Positions 37,529 to 46,773 are shown, counted from the stretch's first letter. The stretch is 64,000 bases of DNA from Pseudaminobacter soli (ex Zhang et al. 2022) (GCF_014595955.1 NZ_JABVCF010000001.1:186001-250000); one strand, 5' to 3'. The notes: generated from the letters alone by a model not told the origin. Made by a program: numbers and translations.

Positions 37529-37845
37529 TTCACCGTCAACAGCGCTTCGGCAACGGTTTTCTCGCCATGCTGATCGACCCAGGCAAACTCCACCTTTCCG
37601 GTCCTGAGAGCGCGGAGGCGGAAGGAAAAGTACGGGTTGGCGGAGATGCCGGGCTCGAGGCGCACATGCACGACCTCTTCGTCGAGATACGTGCACGTGA
37701 AGTCGGTCACGATATCGACCGGGATGAGCGTCCCTTGCGTCGTATAGGTGAAGCCATTGTCCATCGGATGCATGATCATCGCACGGATTTCGACGATGTC
37801 TCCCGCCGCTGCCGTCTCGGGCACCCGGATTCGCGTGTTTCGCAT
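37525..37845 (-). CDS. soxZ: SoxZ, sulfur-carrier complex subunit
   Basis: 106 residues. Immunoglobulin-like fold typical of SoxZ: RIRVPETAAAGDIVEIRAMI near the start, HPMDNGF, then FTCTYLDEEV and NPYFSFRLRA. It has no signal peptide; it is normally exported in complex with SoxY, which has one. Three bases after soxY and a four-base overlap with soxA. Confidence 0.93.
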   Translation of the reverse strand: MRNTRIRVPETAAAGDIVEIRAMIMHPMDNGFTYTTQGTLIPVDIVTDFTCTYLDEEVVHVRLEPGISANPYFSFRLRALRTGKVEFAWVDQHGEKTVAEALLTVK

Positions 37846-37848
37846 CGC

Positions 37849-38295
37849 TCAGTATCTTCCGGGCAAGGTCGTGCAGGCGCCCACGACCACGCGGACGCTC
37901 TGCCTGGAGGTGATCAGTTTGCCGTCCTCCAGTTCGGCCACGCAAACGACGTCCTGCGTCGAGGCCAGCCGGATGTTGGTGGTAATCCTCGCATCCGCCG
38001 CCATCGGACCGAAGCTGGCGACGCAGACCATGGGTCGGGGGTTCATTTCGGCGAAGACCGCCAGTCGCCTGACGCGGCCAAATGCCTGGGTCTCGCAGGA
38101 GACCGTCAACGGCACCGAGTTTCCCGTTTCGGCAAGCGCCGGCAACTCCAGCTTGATCGGTCCTTCGGCGATGGGGCGATCGCCGAACACCGAGACGATG
38201 CTCTCGGCAACCTCGGACGGCGTGGCGGAAACCGGAAGCGGCAGGAACGTTGCTGCGAGACCGAGCAATGTCTCCCTGCGCGATAACGCAATCAT
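37849..38295 (-). CDS. soxY: SoxY-like sulfur-carrier protein with atypical C-terminus
   Basis: 148 residues. The leader SRRETLLGL followed by a hydrophobic stretch is Tat-like. The beta-sandwich body and neighbours soxX and soxZ identify it as SoxY. Canonical SoxY ends in the flexible GGCGG arm that carries the substrate on its single cysteine. Here the tail is VGACTTLPGRY, with Cys141 seven residues from the end, and there are further cysteines at 67, 91 and 118. I read the DNA at 37849-37880 directly and see no frameshift that would restore GGCGG. Confidence 0.85.
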   Translation of the reverse strand: MIALSRRETLLGLAATFLPLPVSATPSEVAESIVSVFGDRPIAEGPIKLELPALAETGNSVPLTVSCETQAFGRVRRLAVFAEMNPRPMVCVASFGPMAADARITTNIRLASTQDVVCVAELEDGKLITSRQSVRVVVGACTTLPGRY

Positions 38296-38311
38296 GCAGT
38301 GCTCTTCCTTC

Positions 38312-38719
38312 TCACCTCAGGCTCGACAGATAGGCGACGATGTCGGCGACTTCACCGGCAGTCAGGATCGGGCGTCCTCGGTAGCGCTTGTCCACATCGG
38401 CCAAGCCCTTGATCGATCCATAGGGCGGCATGATCGTCTCGGGATTCATGGCCCGTGCATCCACGATCTGCGCCCGCAATTCGGCTGGAGTGAGCCTTGC
38501 CCCGACCCCTTCCAGCGAAGGTCCGATATTGCCCTGCGCCTCATCCGGCAGTCCTATTCCGGGGACGAGATGGCATATCGAACAGTTTCCCTTCTCCGAC
38601 GCGCGCATCAGTTCCAGTCCGCGTCCGGCGTCTTGCGCTGCCGCCGGATCGGCAAAGCCAAGGCTGCCAATCGTCGCCAGGGTCAGCCAAAGATTTCCGA
38701 GGTGATGGTATCGTACCAT
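38312..38719 (-). CDS. soxX: SoxX, mono-haem cytochrome c
   Basis: 135 residues. Signal peptide to about residue 28 (DPAAAQD). Haem site CSICH (46-50), and Met97 in IMPPYG as the likely sixth ligand. Partner of SoxA. Its start lies 37 bases inside the end of the flavoprotein gene, which is needed to retain a full signal peptide. Confidence 0.92.
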   Translation of the reverse strand: MVRYHHLGNLWLTLATIGSLGFADPAAAQDAGRGLELMRASEKGNCSICHLVPGIGLPDEAQGNIGPSLEGVGARLTPAELRAQIVDARAMNPETIMPPYGSIKGLADVDKRYRGRPILTAGEVADIVAYLSSLR

Positions 38720-39942
38720 GACTTTGCGTGGGCGGCTTCCGCAGCATGAGCTTGAGCGCCTGCCGCGAGAGCTGTAATCCGTCCTTCGGCCTGCAACAAC
38801 GTCACCTTCTCCGGTCCCTGGATAAAGACATCGGCGACCGAGAAACCATAATCCGGCGCGGCAAGGCTATAGCAGACGTTGATCAGCTTGGTGGGGTTGA
38901 CCGCCCTCCCCTCCAGTCGAGCAAGGATCGAAGCGGCACACGCCTTGGCCTGCACATTGGCGGAGAAACCGGACTTGGGCATGTCGCCCTGAAGGGCAGC
39001 ATCGCCGAGTATGTAGACGTCCTTGACCAATCTGGACTCGAAGCCGAGCGGCTCCACCGGGCACCAGCCAAGACCTTCATCCAGACCAGCGTCGATCAGG
39101 ATACGGGCAGCGGTCTGCGGCGGGATCACGTTGGCAACGTCGGCGGTGACATCGTCAAATCCGGTCGAGATTCGGCGCGTCGCGGCATCGACCGCAACAA
39201 CCGCGCCCGAGGCACTGCCTGGAACCCGCTCGATCATGCCGGGATAGAGCGCCTCCCAGGCTTCCTCGAACAGCGGCTGTTTCGAAAAACTGTCCTGCGC
39301 GTCAAGGACAAGGATTTTCGAGGCCGGCTTGTGATGCATCAGATAGTGCGCGATCAGGCTGATGCGCTCGTAGGGACCGGGTGGACAGCGGAACGGCGGC
39401 GCCGGGATGCTCACCACCACCAACCCGCCATCGTCCATGGCGGTCAGCTGGTCCCGAAGAATTTGCGTTTGCCGACCGGCTTTCCAAGCGTGGGGCAAAA
39501 GTTCGGCCGCTTCGGGCGACATTCCCTCGATCGCCGACCATTTGAAGTCGATGCCGGGAGCGAGCACCAACACATCGCCGGATATCCGCGACCCGTCGGC
39601 AAGCACGACGGTCTTGCGCTCCGGCTCTATCGCCGCGGCATCGGACCGTATCAATTCGATCCCGTCGGCGCGCAAGCCATCGGTGGAGAAACCCACCCGG
39701 TCGAGCGCCCACATGCCGCCCAGCACGCCGTTGGAGAACGGACAGGTGTAGACAACGGACTCCCGCTCGATCAGCGTCACCGACAAAGTCGGCGCCGCAC
39801 GCTTCAAGGCTCGCGCCAGCGTTCCGCCGCCAAAACCGCCACCAAGAATGACGACGCGCGGAGCAGTGCGGGCATGCAGCAGCGAGGGCGCAAACGGCGC
39901 GGCCAGCAGGCCGCTGACGAAGCTTCGCCGGGCGATCGTCAA
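38683..39942 (-). CDS. flavocytochrome c sulfide dehydrogenase-type flavoprotein (SoxF/FccB)
   Basis: 419 residues. Tat-type leader RRSFVSGLLA. FAD dinucleotide motif VVILGGGFGGGTLARALKR, redox-cysteine segment YTCPFSNGVLGG, the second FAD motif DVYILGDAALQGDMPKSG, a second cysteine in GWCPVEP, and a C-terminal FCSD domain. The family oxidises sulfide or related sulfur compounds and passes electrons to a c-type cytochrome, here encoded four bases overlapping upstream. Periplasmic. Confidence 0.9.
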   Translation of the reverse strand: MTIARRSFVSGLLAAPFAPSLLHARTAPRVVILGGGFGGGTLARALKRAAPTLSVTLIERESVVYTCPFSNGVLGGMWALDRVGFSTDGLRADGIELIRSDAAAIEPERKTVVLADGSRISGDVLVLAPGIDFKWSAIEGMSPEAAELLPHAWKAGRQTQILRDQLTAMDDGGLVVVSIPAPPFRCPPGPYERISLIAHYLMHHKPASKILVLDAQDSFSKQPLFEEAWEALYPGMIERVPGSASGAVVAVDAATRRISTGFDDVTADVANVIPPQTAARILIDAGLDEGLGWCPVEPLGFESRLVKDVYILGDAALQGDMPKSGFSANVQAKACAASILARLEGRAVNPTKLINVCYSLAAPDYGFSVADVFIQGPEKVTLLQAEGRITALAAGAQAHAAEAAHAKSWYDTITSEIFG

Positions 39943-40253
39943 GGCTCCATCCTCGCGAAATGACCGGCAAGAGCTTTCAATTCGTCGTCGTCGTAAGCAC
40001 GCAGGATTCTGGGCATGATCGTGACCCCTTCATGGGGCTCCTTCAACGCTCGCATCTGCTCCAGCAATTCACTCTTGTCGCGACCTGCAAGCGGGGGAAT
40101 GGTTTCGCCACCGCCCCCGTTCAGCCCATGGCATGAGCCACAGGCCATGGCCAACTGTGCACCAGCATCTTGCGCCTGCACTTGGCCCGCCTGGCCGAAG
40201 AAGGCAAATGCAAGCATCGTCAGGAACTGGAAATGCAGAGATTTGGGCTGCAC
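39939..40253 (-). CDS. small c-type cytochrome, partner of the flavoprotein (SoxE/FccA-like)
   Basis: 104 residues, with a signal peptide ending near VQAQDAG. One haem motif CGSCH (38-42) and a Met in TIMPRIL as candidate sixth ligand. Class I fold of the FccA/cytochrome c553 type. First gene of the minus-strand sox set; its stop overlaps the flavoprotein ATG. It should take electrons from the flavoprotein. Confidence 0.88.
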   Translation of the reverse strand: MQPKSLHFQFLTMLAFAFFGQAGQVQAQDAGAQLAMACGSCHGLNGGGGETIPPLAGRDKSELLEQMRALKEPHEGVTIMPRILRAYDDDELKALAGHFARMEP

Positions 40254-40313
40254 TTAAGGCACTCCCTCCGACCAAACTGATCAGGCCGCTGGACCAAACG
40301 CGTGGCTTCCATA

Positions 40314-40327
40314 TCCACATAAGTGGA
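40314..40327. promoter_or_regulatory. inverted repeat in divergent sox/Mo-hydroxylase promoter region
   Basis: TCCAC-ATAA-GTGGA has perfect 5-bp arms about 60 bases from the cytochrome start and 120 bases from the 2Fe-2S gene. It sits centrally in a 194-base divergent gap, where one regulator could control both operons. Confidence 0.4.
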
Positions 40328-40381
40328 CCACCACGTCCGTTTCTACTTGCCAGCCAATTGCCAAAAGATCAATATGCGTGC

Positions 40382-40410
40382 CGATCGCGGAGGGAGGCTC
40401 TGCGCGATCG
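40382..40410 (+). promoter_or_regulatory. 8-bp stem hairpin in the leader of the 2Fe-2S gene
   Basis: CGATCGCG at 40382-40389 pairs with CGCGATCG at 40403-40410 across a 13-base loop containing GGAGGG. It ends 37 bases before the ATG. It might affect mRNA stability or be a protein site. Confidence 0.35.
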
Positions 40411-40447
40411 CTGACGCGCGGGGGCGCGGATTTCCTGAGAGGTTGCT

Positions 40448-40906
40448 ATGGCATTCACCTTGAATATCAACGGCACGGATATGGAGGTGGAGGCGGCACC
40501 AGAGACGCCGCTGCTCTGGGCCCTCCGTGATCATCTCGGGCTGACTGGCACCAAGTTCGGCTGCGGCATAGCGCAGTGCGGGGCCTGTACCGTCCATGTC
40601 GACGGAGTGGCGATGCGCTCGTGCCAGTTTCCGGTTGAAGCAGCCGTCGGCAGCCAGATCACGACGGTCGAGGGGCTCGACCAGGACGGGCAGCATGTGC
40701 TGCAGAAGGTCTGGACTGAAATGAATGTGCCGCAATGCGGCTACTGCCAGTCCGGCATGCTGATGGCGGTAGCGTCGCTTCTGAACGACATTCCAGAGCC
40801 GACCGACGCCGACATCGATCTTTATGTCGATAACATCTGCCGCTGCGGGACCTATCCCCGCGTTCGCGCCGCCATTCACAAGGCGGCCGAGTTGATGAAA
40901 GCGTGA
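40448..40906 (+). CDS. 2Fe-2S subunit of xanthine-oxidase-family molybdenum hydroxylase (IorA-like)
   Basis: 152 residues. The plant ferredoxin-type site GCGIAQCGACTVHVDG with a later Cys (about 38-60), and the second cluster CGYCQSGM..CRCGTYPR (about 99-140). Electrons leave the Mo centre through these clusters to the haem subunit. No signal peptide, so it is presumably carried out with the Tat-exported Moco subunit. Ten bases separate it from the next gene. Confidence 0.93.
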   Translation: MAFTLNINGTDMEVEAAPETPLLWALRDHLGLTGTKFGCGIAQCGACTVHVDGVAMRSCQFPVEAAVGSQITTVEGLDQDGQHVLQKVWTEMNVPQCGYCQSGMLMAVASLLNDIPEPTDADIDLYVDNICRCGTYPRVRAAIHKAAELMKA

Positions 40907-40916
40907 AGAGGGCGAG

Positions 40917-43178
40917 ATGACCGAACGTTTTAAGCTTTCTCGCCGTGGTTTCATCACGGCTATGCTCGGCGCAGGTGGGGCGCTGGTCATGGGGTTGAGC
41001 CGGCCGGCGGTGGCTGCCACCGTCAATGCCGAGCCTTGGGACAGTTTTGGCGAGGCCACGAGCTTCACGCCCTGGCTGCGCATGGACAATGACGGCAAGG
41101 TCACCGTCTACGTCACGCACCCAGACATCGGTAACGGTCCGCTGACACAGGCCTGCGCCTATGTCCGGGAGGAACTGGCCTGCCGCTGGGAAGACATCCG
41201 CGCCGAATATGCCGCCCCCGAAAGAAACGAGGCTCTGGGTGGCGTCTATTCTGAGGTTGGCGGCGCGCTGGCCTATTTCTCAGGCCGCTCGACCTCCGAG
41301 CCGCGTCGTACCGCCTACATGACCGCCGCTGCAGGAGCGCGCGAACGTCTGAAGAGCGCCGCCGGCGAAGCATGGGGCGTGGCCTCCGCCGAGATCACCG
41401 TCAGCGAGGGCATGCTATCGCACTCGTCGGGCCGGTCGGCCCCGTTCACCGAGTTCCTTTCAGTTGCCGCCGCTGTCACGCTGGCAGAGGAACCGAAGCC
41501 GAAGACCCGCGAGGAGTGGACCTTCCTTACCAAGGTCGATCCCGCAAAGATCCAGATTCCCGAGATCGTCACCGGCAAGGCCATCTACGGCATGGATATT
41601 CGTGTGCCCGGAATGGTCTATGCCGCGCTGCGCCAGTCTCCAGTGATGGGCGGCACGCTCGTCAGCTACGATTTCGAAGCGATCCGGCACATGCCTGGCG
41701 TCCGCGCCGTGGTCGAGGTCAAGCCGACCGAGCCGGGCGAACCGGACAAGATGAAGGCTGTCTTTCCGCTCGGCCCATCAGCCGTCCCCGCCGCAGTGGC
41801 GGTGATCGCCGACCATTACTGGCAGGCTCGCACCGCCTTGGACGCGTTGCCGGTCGTTTGGGATGACGGTCCGGGGGCCAAATGGGCCAACACCGAGATG
41901 ATGAACGACGCGGCGATGGGAGCCGCGCGCAAGGCGGGCGACAACATCGAATTGTCCGTCGGCGACGTCGAGGCCGAGTTCAAGAAGGGCGGCAAGATCC
42001 TTGAGGCGGAATACCTGACACCCTACTGCGATCAGGTGCAGATGGAGCCGCTTAACTGCACCGTAAAGGTGGACAAGGACAGCGTCGAAGTCTGGACCCC
42101 GTCGCAGCACACGCAGCAGGTGTTCGTCGTCACCGTGCAGGAAACCGGCGTGGCGCCGGAGAAGGTCAAGGTTCATCAGACGTTCGTAGGCGGCGGGTTC
42201 GGACGCCGGGTCTACGGCGATGACTCACGTGTCGCGGTTGCGGTGGCCAAGGGTTATCCGGGCGTGCCGGTCCACGTCATCTGGAGCCGCGAGGAATCGG
42301 TGCGCCAGGGGCGTTATCGCCCGCTGATGGGAGCCCATCTCAAGGCGCGCCTCGGGGAAGATGGTTTGCCTTCGGCGCTGCTTGCGCGCGTGGCCGGCGG
42401 CCCGGGCTTCTTCACGAGGGGGCTTGCCGATACGGCTCTGCCGCTGGTCCTGCCGAACGTACAGATCGAAAGTTCGGTGGTGCGCGACTTCCACATCAAG
42501 ACCGGACCATTGCGCGGGCCGGGTTTCAACTCGAATTGCTTCTTCCTGGAAAGCTTCCTGGACGATATGGCGCGCGCTGCCGGAGAGGACCCGCTCGACT
42601 ATCGCATTCGCATCTACGAGAAGTGGGAAGACGAAGGCTGGGTCAAGATCCTCAAGGTGCTGAAGGAGAAGTCCGGCTGGGGCAGCCCGCTGCCCAAGGG
42701 TCAAGCCCGCGGCGTCGCGATCGGCAACTGGGGCATGGGCGGAAAACCGCACCACGGCACGACCCTGGGATCGGTCGTTCACGCCGAGGTCTCCAACTCT
42801 GGAAAGCTCAAGGTGCATCGCATCGATGTCGCTTTCGACACCGGCCGGGTGATGAACAAGGATGCCGTGCAGGTACAGTTGGAAGGAGGCGCGATCTTTG
42901 GCCTGAATCTCGCGCTCAACGAGAAGCTCAACGTCGAGCATGGACGGATCGTCGAAGGCAATTACGACGAGTATCCGGTGATCCGGATGGGCGACACTCC
43001 GGAGATTCACGTCCATTTCGAGGCGCTCACCGACCACGAACGTTACGATGAGATCGGCGAACCACCGGTCGGTCCCGTCGGCCCCGCGCTGGCCAATGCG
43101 ATCTTCGAGATCACCGGCAAGCGCCTGCGTACGCAGCCTTTCCGGGAGCATGATCTGAGTTGGGGAGGTGGCGTCTGA
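40917..43178 (+). CDS. molybdopterin-binding subunit of xanthine-oxidase-family hydroxylase (IorB/AldF-like)
   Basis: 753 residues. It has a Tat signal (LSRRGFITAMLGAGG), so the enzyme is periplasmic. The molybdopterin cytosine dinucleotide signatures GGGFGRRVYGDD and GPLRGPGFNSN are clear, and the catalytic Glu lies in IGEPPVGPVGPAL near residue 720. Relatives include isoquinoline 1-oxidoreductase and membrane-bound aldehyde dehydrogenase AldFGH. Substrate is unknown; aldehyde or N-heterocycle hydroxylation are the main options. Divergent from the sox genes. Confidence 0.92.
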   Translation: MTERFKLSRRGFITAMLGAGGALVMGLSRPAVAATVNAEPWDSFGEATSFTPWLRMDNDGKVTVYVTHPDIGNGPLTQACAYVREELACRWEDIRAEYAAPERNEALGGVYSEVGGALAYFSGRSTSEPRRTAYMTAAAGARERLKSAAGEAWGVASAEITVSEGMLSHSSGRSAPFTEFLSVAAAVTLAEEPKPKTREEWTFLTKVDPAKIQIPEIVTGKAIYGMDIRVPGMVYAALRQSPVMGGTLVSYDFEAIRHMPGVRAVVEVKPTEPGEPDKMKAVFPLGPSAVPAAVAVIADHYWQARTALDALPVVWDDGPGAKWANTEMMNDAAMGAARKAGDNIELSVGDVEAEFKKGGKILEAEYLTPYCDQVQMEPLNCTVKVDKDSVEVWTPSQHTQQVFVVTVQETGVAPEKVKVHQTFVGGGFGRRVYGDDSRVAVAVAKGYPGVPVHVIWSREESVRQGRYRPLMGAHLKARLGEDGLPSALLARVAGGPGFFTRGLADTALPLVLPNVQIESSVVRDFHIKTGPLRGPGFNSNCFFLESFLDDMARAAGEDPLDYRIRIYEKWEDEGWVKILKVLKEKSGWGSPLPKGQARGVAIGNWGMGGKPHHGTTLGSVVHAEVSNSGKLKVHRIDVAFDTGRVMNKDAVQVQLEGGAIFGLNLALNEKLNVEHGRIVEGNYDEYPVIRMGDTPEIHVHFEALTDHERYDEIGEPPVGPVGPALANAIFEITGKRLRTQPFREHDLSWGGGV

Positions 43179-43209
43179 GACGCCGCTTTCGCGAGGGACA
43201 ACATAGATC

Positions 43210-44550
43210 ATGAAAAGACGCGGAAGAGTGCTCGGGCATCTGCTGCTGCTCGCCCTTGTCGTTGCCGGCTTCGCATATTGGTATGGGACCCGGCTGCCCT
43301 CGAGCTCCTTCGACGGAAAGGTCGCTGGAGAGCCCAAGCCTGTGGAGGTCGGCGAATACGCAGCCCGTGTTTCGGATTGCGTGGCATGCCATACGACCGA
43401 ACATGGCAAACCCTTCGCTGGCGGCCTCGAGATGGGGACGCCGCTGGGCTCGATCTACGCCACCAACATCACCCCCGACCGCGAACACGGCATCGGCAAC
43501 TACTCGCTTGCCGATTTCGATCGGGCCGTGCGGCGTGGGGTTGCGCCGGACGGTCGGCGCCTCTATCCGGCGATGCCTTATCCGTCCTACGCCAAGCTGT
43601 CTGATGAGGACATCGCGGCGATGTACGACTACTTCATGAACCATGTGGAGCCAGTCGCCGAAGCCATTCCGGCCTCCAACATCCCATGGCCGCTTTCCGC
43701 CCGTTGGCCGATCGAATACTGGAACCTGCTCTTCTATCGCGAAGGTACGTACCAGCCCGACCCGACCAAGGACGCGAAGTGGAACCGCGGAGCCTATCTG
43801 GTGCAGGCTGGAGGGCATTGCGGCTCTTGCCATACGCCACGCGGCACGGCGATGCAGGAACTCGGATTGGACGAGACCGATCCGGCCTTCCTCAGCGGCG
43901 CATTGCTTGACGGCTGGTATGCTCCAGCGCTTCGCGGCGAGTCTGGCAATGGTATCGGTCGCTGGACGGAAGACGAAATCGTCTCGTTCCTGAAGACCGG
44001 CCGCAACAAGCATGCGGTGGTCTTCGGCTCGATGATGGAGGCGTTCAACAACTCCACCACCTTTATGACCGACGACGATCTCTCAGCGATGGCCCACTAC
44101 ATGAAGTCATTGCCGCGCGATCCTGAACCGGTCTGGGAATATGACGACAGCACCCAGGCGATCTTCGCGGGTGGCATGTCTGCTGCGGAGCCCGGTGCCC
44201 AGCTCTATCTGCAGAAATGCAGCCATTGCCACGGACGGGACGGAAAGGCGCGTGGGTCATTCGTACCACCGCTTGCCGGTTCGTCGTCGCTGCTGGCCGA
44301 TACGCCCGCGTCGGTTATCAACATCATCGTGAATGGTGCCGGGCGCGTGGTCGCCAACGGTGTGCCGGACAGCTACCGGATGCCGCCCTACAGGGTGACC
44401 CTGAAAGATCAGGATATCGCTGACCTCGCAACCTTCGTTCGCAAATCGTGGGGCAATACGGGTGGCGCTGTCACGGTCGAAGAGGTTCGTGACCTGCGTG
44501 ATCGGACCAATCCGTTCAGTGACAGAGTCATTCTGTTGCAGATGCGCTGA
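43210..44550 (+). CDS. membrane-anchored tri-haem cytochrome c, electron acceptor of the Mo hydroxylase
   Basis: 446 residues. One N-terminal helix (about 8-26) that probably anchors it in the inner membrane, then three CxxCH sites: CVACH (57-61), CGSCH near 204 and CSHCH near 337. This is the alcohol/aldehyde dehydrogenase cytochrome subunit architecture. It passes electrons from the 2Fe-2S subunit to the respiratory chain. 31 bases downstream of the Moco subunit. A strong hairpin follows. Confidence 0.92.
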   Translation: MKRRGRVLGHLLLLALVVAGFAYWYGTRLPSSSFDGKVAGEPKPVEVGEYAARVSDCVACHTTEHGKPFAGGLEMGTPLGSIYATNITPDREHGIGNYSLADFDRAVRRGVAPDGRRLYPAMPYPSYAKLSDEDIAAMYDYFMNHVEPVAEAIPASNIPWPLSARWPIEYWNLLFYREGTYQPDPTKDAKWNRGAYLVQAGGHCGSCHTPRGTAMQELGLDETDPAFLSGALLDGWYAPALRGESGNGIGRWTEDEIVSFLKTGRNKHAVVFGSMMEAFNNSTTFMTDDDLSAMAHYMKSLPRDPEPVWEYDDSTQAIFAGGMSAAEPGAQLYLQKCSHCHGRDGKARGSFVPPLAGSSSLLADTPASVINIIVNGAGRVVANGVPDSYRMPPYRVTLKDQDIADLATFVRKSWGNTGGAVTVEEVRDLRDRTNPFSDRVILLQMR

Positions 44551-44556
44551 GCGTAT

Positions 44557-44585
44557 GGCCACGAACCGCTTTGCGGTTCGTGGCC
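44557..44585 (+). terminator. perfect 13-bp hairpin after the cytochrome gene
   Basis: 44557-44569 pairs without mismatch with 44573-44585 around a TTT loop, six bases after the stop codon. No T-run follows, so it is a hairpin terminator without a U-tract or an mRNA 3' stabiliser. Confidence 0.65.
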
Positions 44586-44809
44586 CATGCAGCGAAGCTG
44601 AATCCGAGGACCGATCCGGGCGGTGCGGAATAGTCCACCGAGAATTGACCATACTTTGAACCTTGCCCGGTAGGGGAACGACAATCACAGCACAAGTTTC
44701 TAATATTTCAATGCCTTACGCGATATGACCCGCGAAAGCTGGCATGACCTTTGAGTTGCCCCATTACTCTCCTACGGCGAAAGGGCTGACTGGTTAGGAG
44801 AGTTTCGTC

Positions 44810-45784
44810 TTGCAGCACCCAAAGCGAATTTTGGTGACAGGTGGCGCCGGCTTCCTGGGCTCGTTTCTATGTGAACGCCTCCTCGCCCAAGGGCATGAGG
44901 TCATCTGCGTCGACAATTTTTTCACCGGCAGTCGGTGGAATGTCGCGCACCTCCTTTCCAATCCGGCCTTCGAGGTCATCCGTCACGACGTGACGTTCCC
45001 GCTCTATATGGAGGTCGACGAGATCTACAACTTGGCCTGCCCGGCCAGTCCCGTTCACTATCAGCATGATCCGGTGCAGACCACGAAAACCAGCGTGCAT
45101 GGCGCGATCAACATGCTGGGTCTGGCAAAACGTCTGAACGCAAGGATCCTTCAAGCATCCACGTCAGAAGTCTACGGCGATCCCGACGTCCATCCGCAGC
45201 AAGAAGGCTATTGGGGCAATGTAAATCCGATCGGGCCGCGCTCCTGCTACGACGAAGGCAAACGCTGCGCCGAAACGCTGTTCTTCGACTACTGGCGACA
45301 GCATTCGCTGCGGATCAAGGTTGCACGCATCTTCAACACCTACGGGCCGAGGATGCGTCCGGACGATGGGCGCGTCATATCCAACTTCATCGTGCAGGCG
45401 CTCCGAAACGAGCCGATCACCGTCTACGGAGATGGCGAGCAGACCCGGTCGTTCTGCTATGTCGACGATCTCATCACCGGTTTGATCCGCCTGATGGAGA
45501 CGCCCGACGAGGTTACTGGCCCGATGAACCTCGGCAACCCAGGCGAATTCACCATGCTTGAATTGGCCGAGTTGGTGCTGGAACTGACCGGCAGCCGCTC
45601 CGAGATCCACCACCTGCCGCTGCCCGTTGATGACCCCAAATACCGGCGACCCGACATAGCCTTGGCGAGGTCGACCTGCGACTGGGAGCCGCAAACGCAA
45701 CTTCGTGAAGGACTCGGCAAAACGATCGCCTATTTCGACAGCCTCTTGGCTTCTGAACGCAGCACCCGTCTTGCCGCCGAATGA
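44810..45784 (+). CDS. UDP-glucuronate decarboxylase (UDP-xylose synthase)
   Basis: 324 residues of the extended SDR family. NAD motif [34 protein letters not shown], catalytic Tyr in [26 protein letters not shown] and [16 protein letters not shown], all UXS hallmarks. It decarboxylates UDP-glucuronate to UDP-xylose. TTG start, supported by TAGGAGAG seven bases ahead and by the lack of an ATG before the Rossmann motif. It overlaps galE by four bases and supplies sugar nucleotide to the adjoining glycan locus. Confidence 0.92.
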   Translation: MQHPKRILVTGGAGFLGSFLCERLLAQGHEVICVDNFFTGSRWNVAHLLSNPAFEVIRHDVTFPLYMEVDEIYNLACPASPVHYQHDPVQTTKTSVHGAINMLGLAKRLNARILQASTSEVYGDPDVHPQQEGYWGNVNPIGPRSCYDEGKRCAETLFFDYWRQHSLRIKVARIFNTYGPRMRPDDGRVISNFIVQALRNEPITVYGDGEQTRSFCYVDDLITGLIRLMETPDEVTGPMNLGNPGEFTMLELAELVLELTGSRSEIHHLPLPVDDPKYRRPDIALARSTCDWEPQTQLREGLGKTIAYFDSLLASERSTRLAAE

Positions 45785-46755
45785 AGACAGTTCTGGTAAC
45801 GGGTGGGGCCGGCTATGTCGGCTCCCATTGCTGTAAGGCCTTTGCGCGTGCGGGTTGGACGGTCATCGTATTCGACAATCTCTCGCGCGGCTGGCGCGAG
45901 GCCGTGAAATGGGGACCGCTGGTCGAAGGCGACATCGCCGACGCCGCTGAAATCGGTGCCGCGCTTGAGCGACACCGGCCGGATGTCGTCGCTCATTTCG
46001 CGGCCTACGCCTATGTCGGCGAGTCCGTTGAGCGACCGGAGATTTATTACCGCAACAACAGCGTCGGCTCGCTCGTCCTGCTCGAGGAGATGCGGAAGGT
46101 CGGCATCGACAAGCTGATTTTCTCGAGCACCTGCGCGTCCTACGGAATCCCGTCGCGCACGCCGATCGACGAGGAGCATCCGCAGGCGCCGATCAATCCC
46201 TACGGATGGTCGAAATTCATGATCGAGCGGATGATCGAGGACTTTGCGGGGGCCTACGGGCTCAGCGCTGTCATGCTGCGATATTTCAATGCTGCCGGCT
46301 GTGATCCTGACGGCGAGATCGGCGAACGGCACGAGCCGGAGACACACGTCATTCCGCTGGCGATCGAAGCCGCGCTCAAGCAGGATCGGACCTTCACCGT
46401 CAACGGCACCGACTTCGACACGCGCGATGGAACCGCGATCCGCGACTACATCCATGTCAGCGATCTTGCACAGGCCCATGTGCTGGCCGCCGAGAAGCTG
46501 CTCGGCGAGCGCGGCATCCATGTCTACAACCTTGGAACCGGGAACGGGACGACGGTAGGCGAACTGGTCGAGGCGGTCAGCCGGCTCTCCGGATCGCAGC
46601 TACGCGTGGCATACGGACCGCCCAGGCCCGGTGACCCGCCGATACTGGTGGCCGCGCGCGGCAAGGCAGAGCGGGAACTGGGCTGGTTTCCGCAGCAGTC
46701 CGATATCGACAGGATCGCGGAGACGGCACTCGCCTGGTATCGCCGGCAACTCTAG
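45781..46755 (+). CDS. galE: UDP-glucose 4-epimerase GalE
   Basis: 324 residues. Motifs: [41 protein letters not shown], catalytic [30 protein letters not shown] and [14 protein letters not shown]. It interconverts UDP-glucose and UDP-galactose. Its stop lies 19 bases from the convergent glycosyltransferase end. ATGA-type overlap with the UXS gene. Confidence 0.93.
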   Translation: MKTVLVTGGAGYVGSHCCKAFARAGWTVIVFDNLSRGWREAVKWGPLVEGDIADAAEIGAALERHRPDVVAHFAAYAYVGESVERPEIYYRNNSVGSLVLLEEMRKVGIDKLIFSSTCASYGIPSRTPIDEEHPQAPINPYGWSKFMIERMIEDFAGAYGLSAVMLRYFNAAGCDPDGEIGERHEPETHVIPLAIEAALKQDRTFTVNGTDFDTRDGTAIRDYIHVSDLAQAHVLAAEKLLGERGIHVYNLGTGNGTTVGELVEAVSRLSGSQLRVAYGPPRPGDPPILVAARGKAERELGWFPQQSDIDRIAETALAWYRRQL

Positions 46756-46773
46756 GATCACTGCCAGTCAAGT

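Noticed and set aside
44740-44765. Possible sigma-54 promoter (CTGGCATG...TTGCC) before the UXS gene
   Set aside because: The GG to GC spacing is 15 bases, not the required 10.
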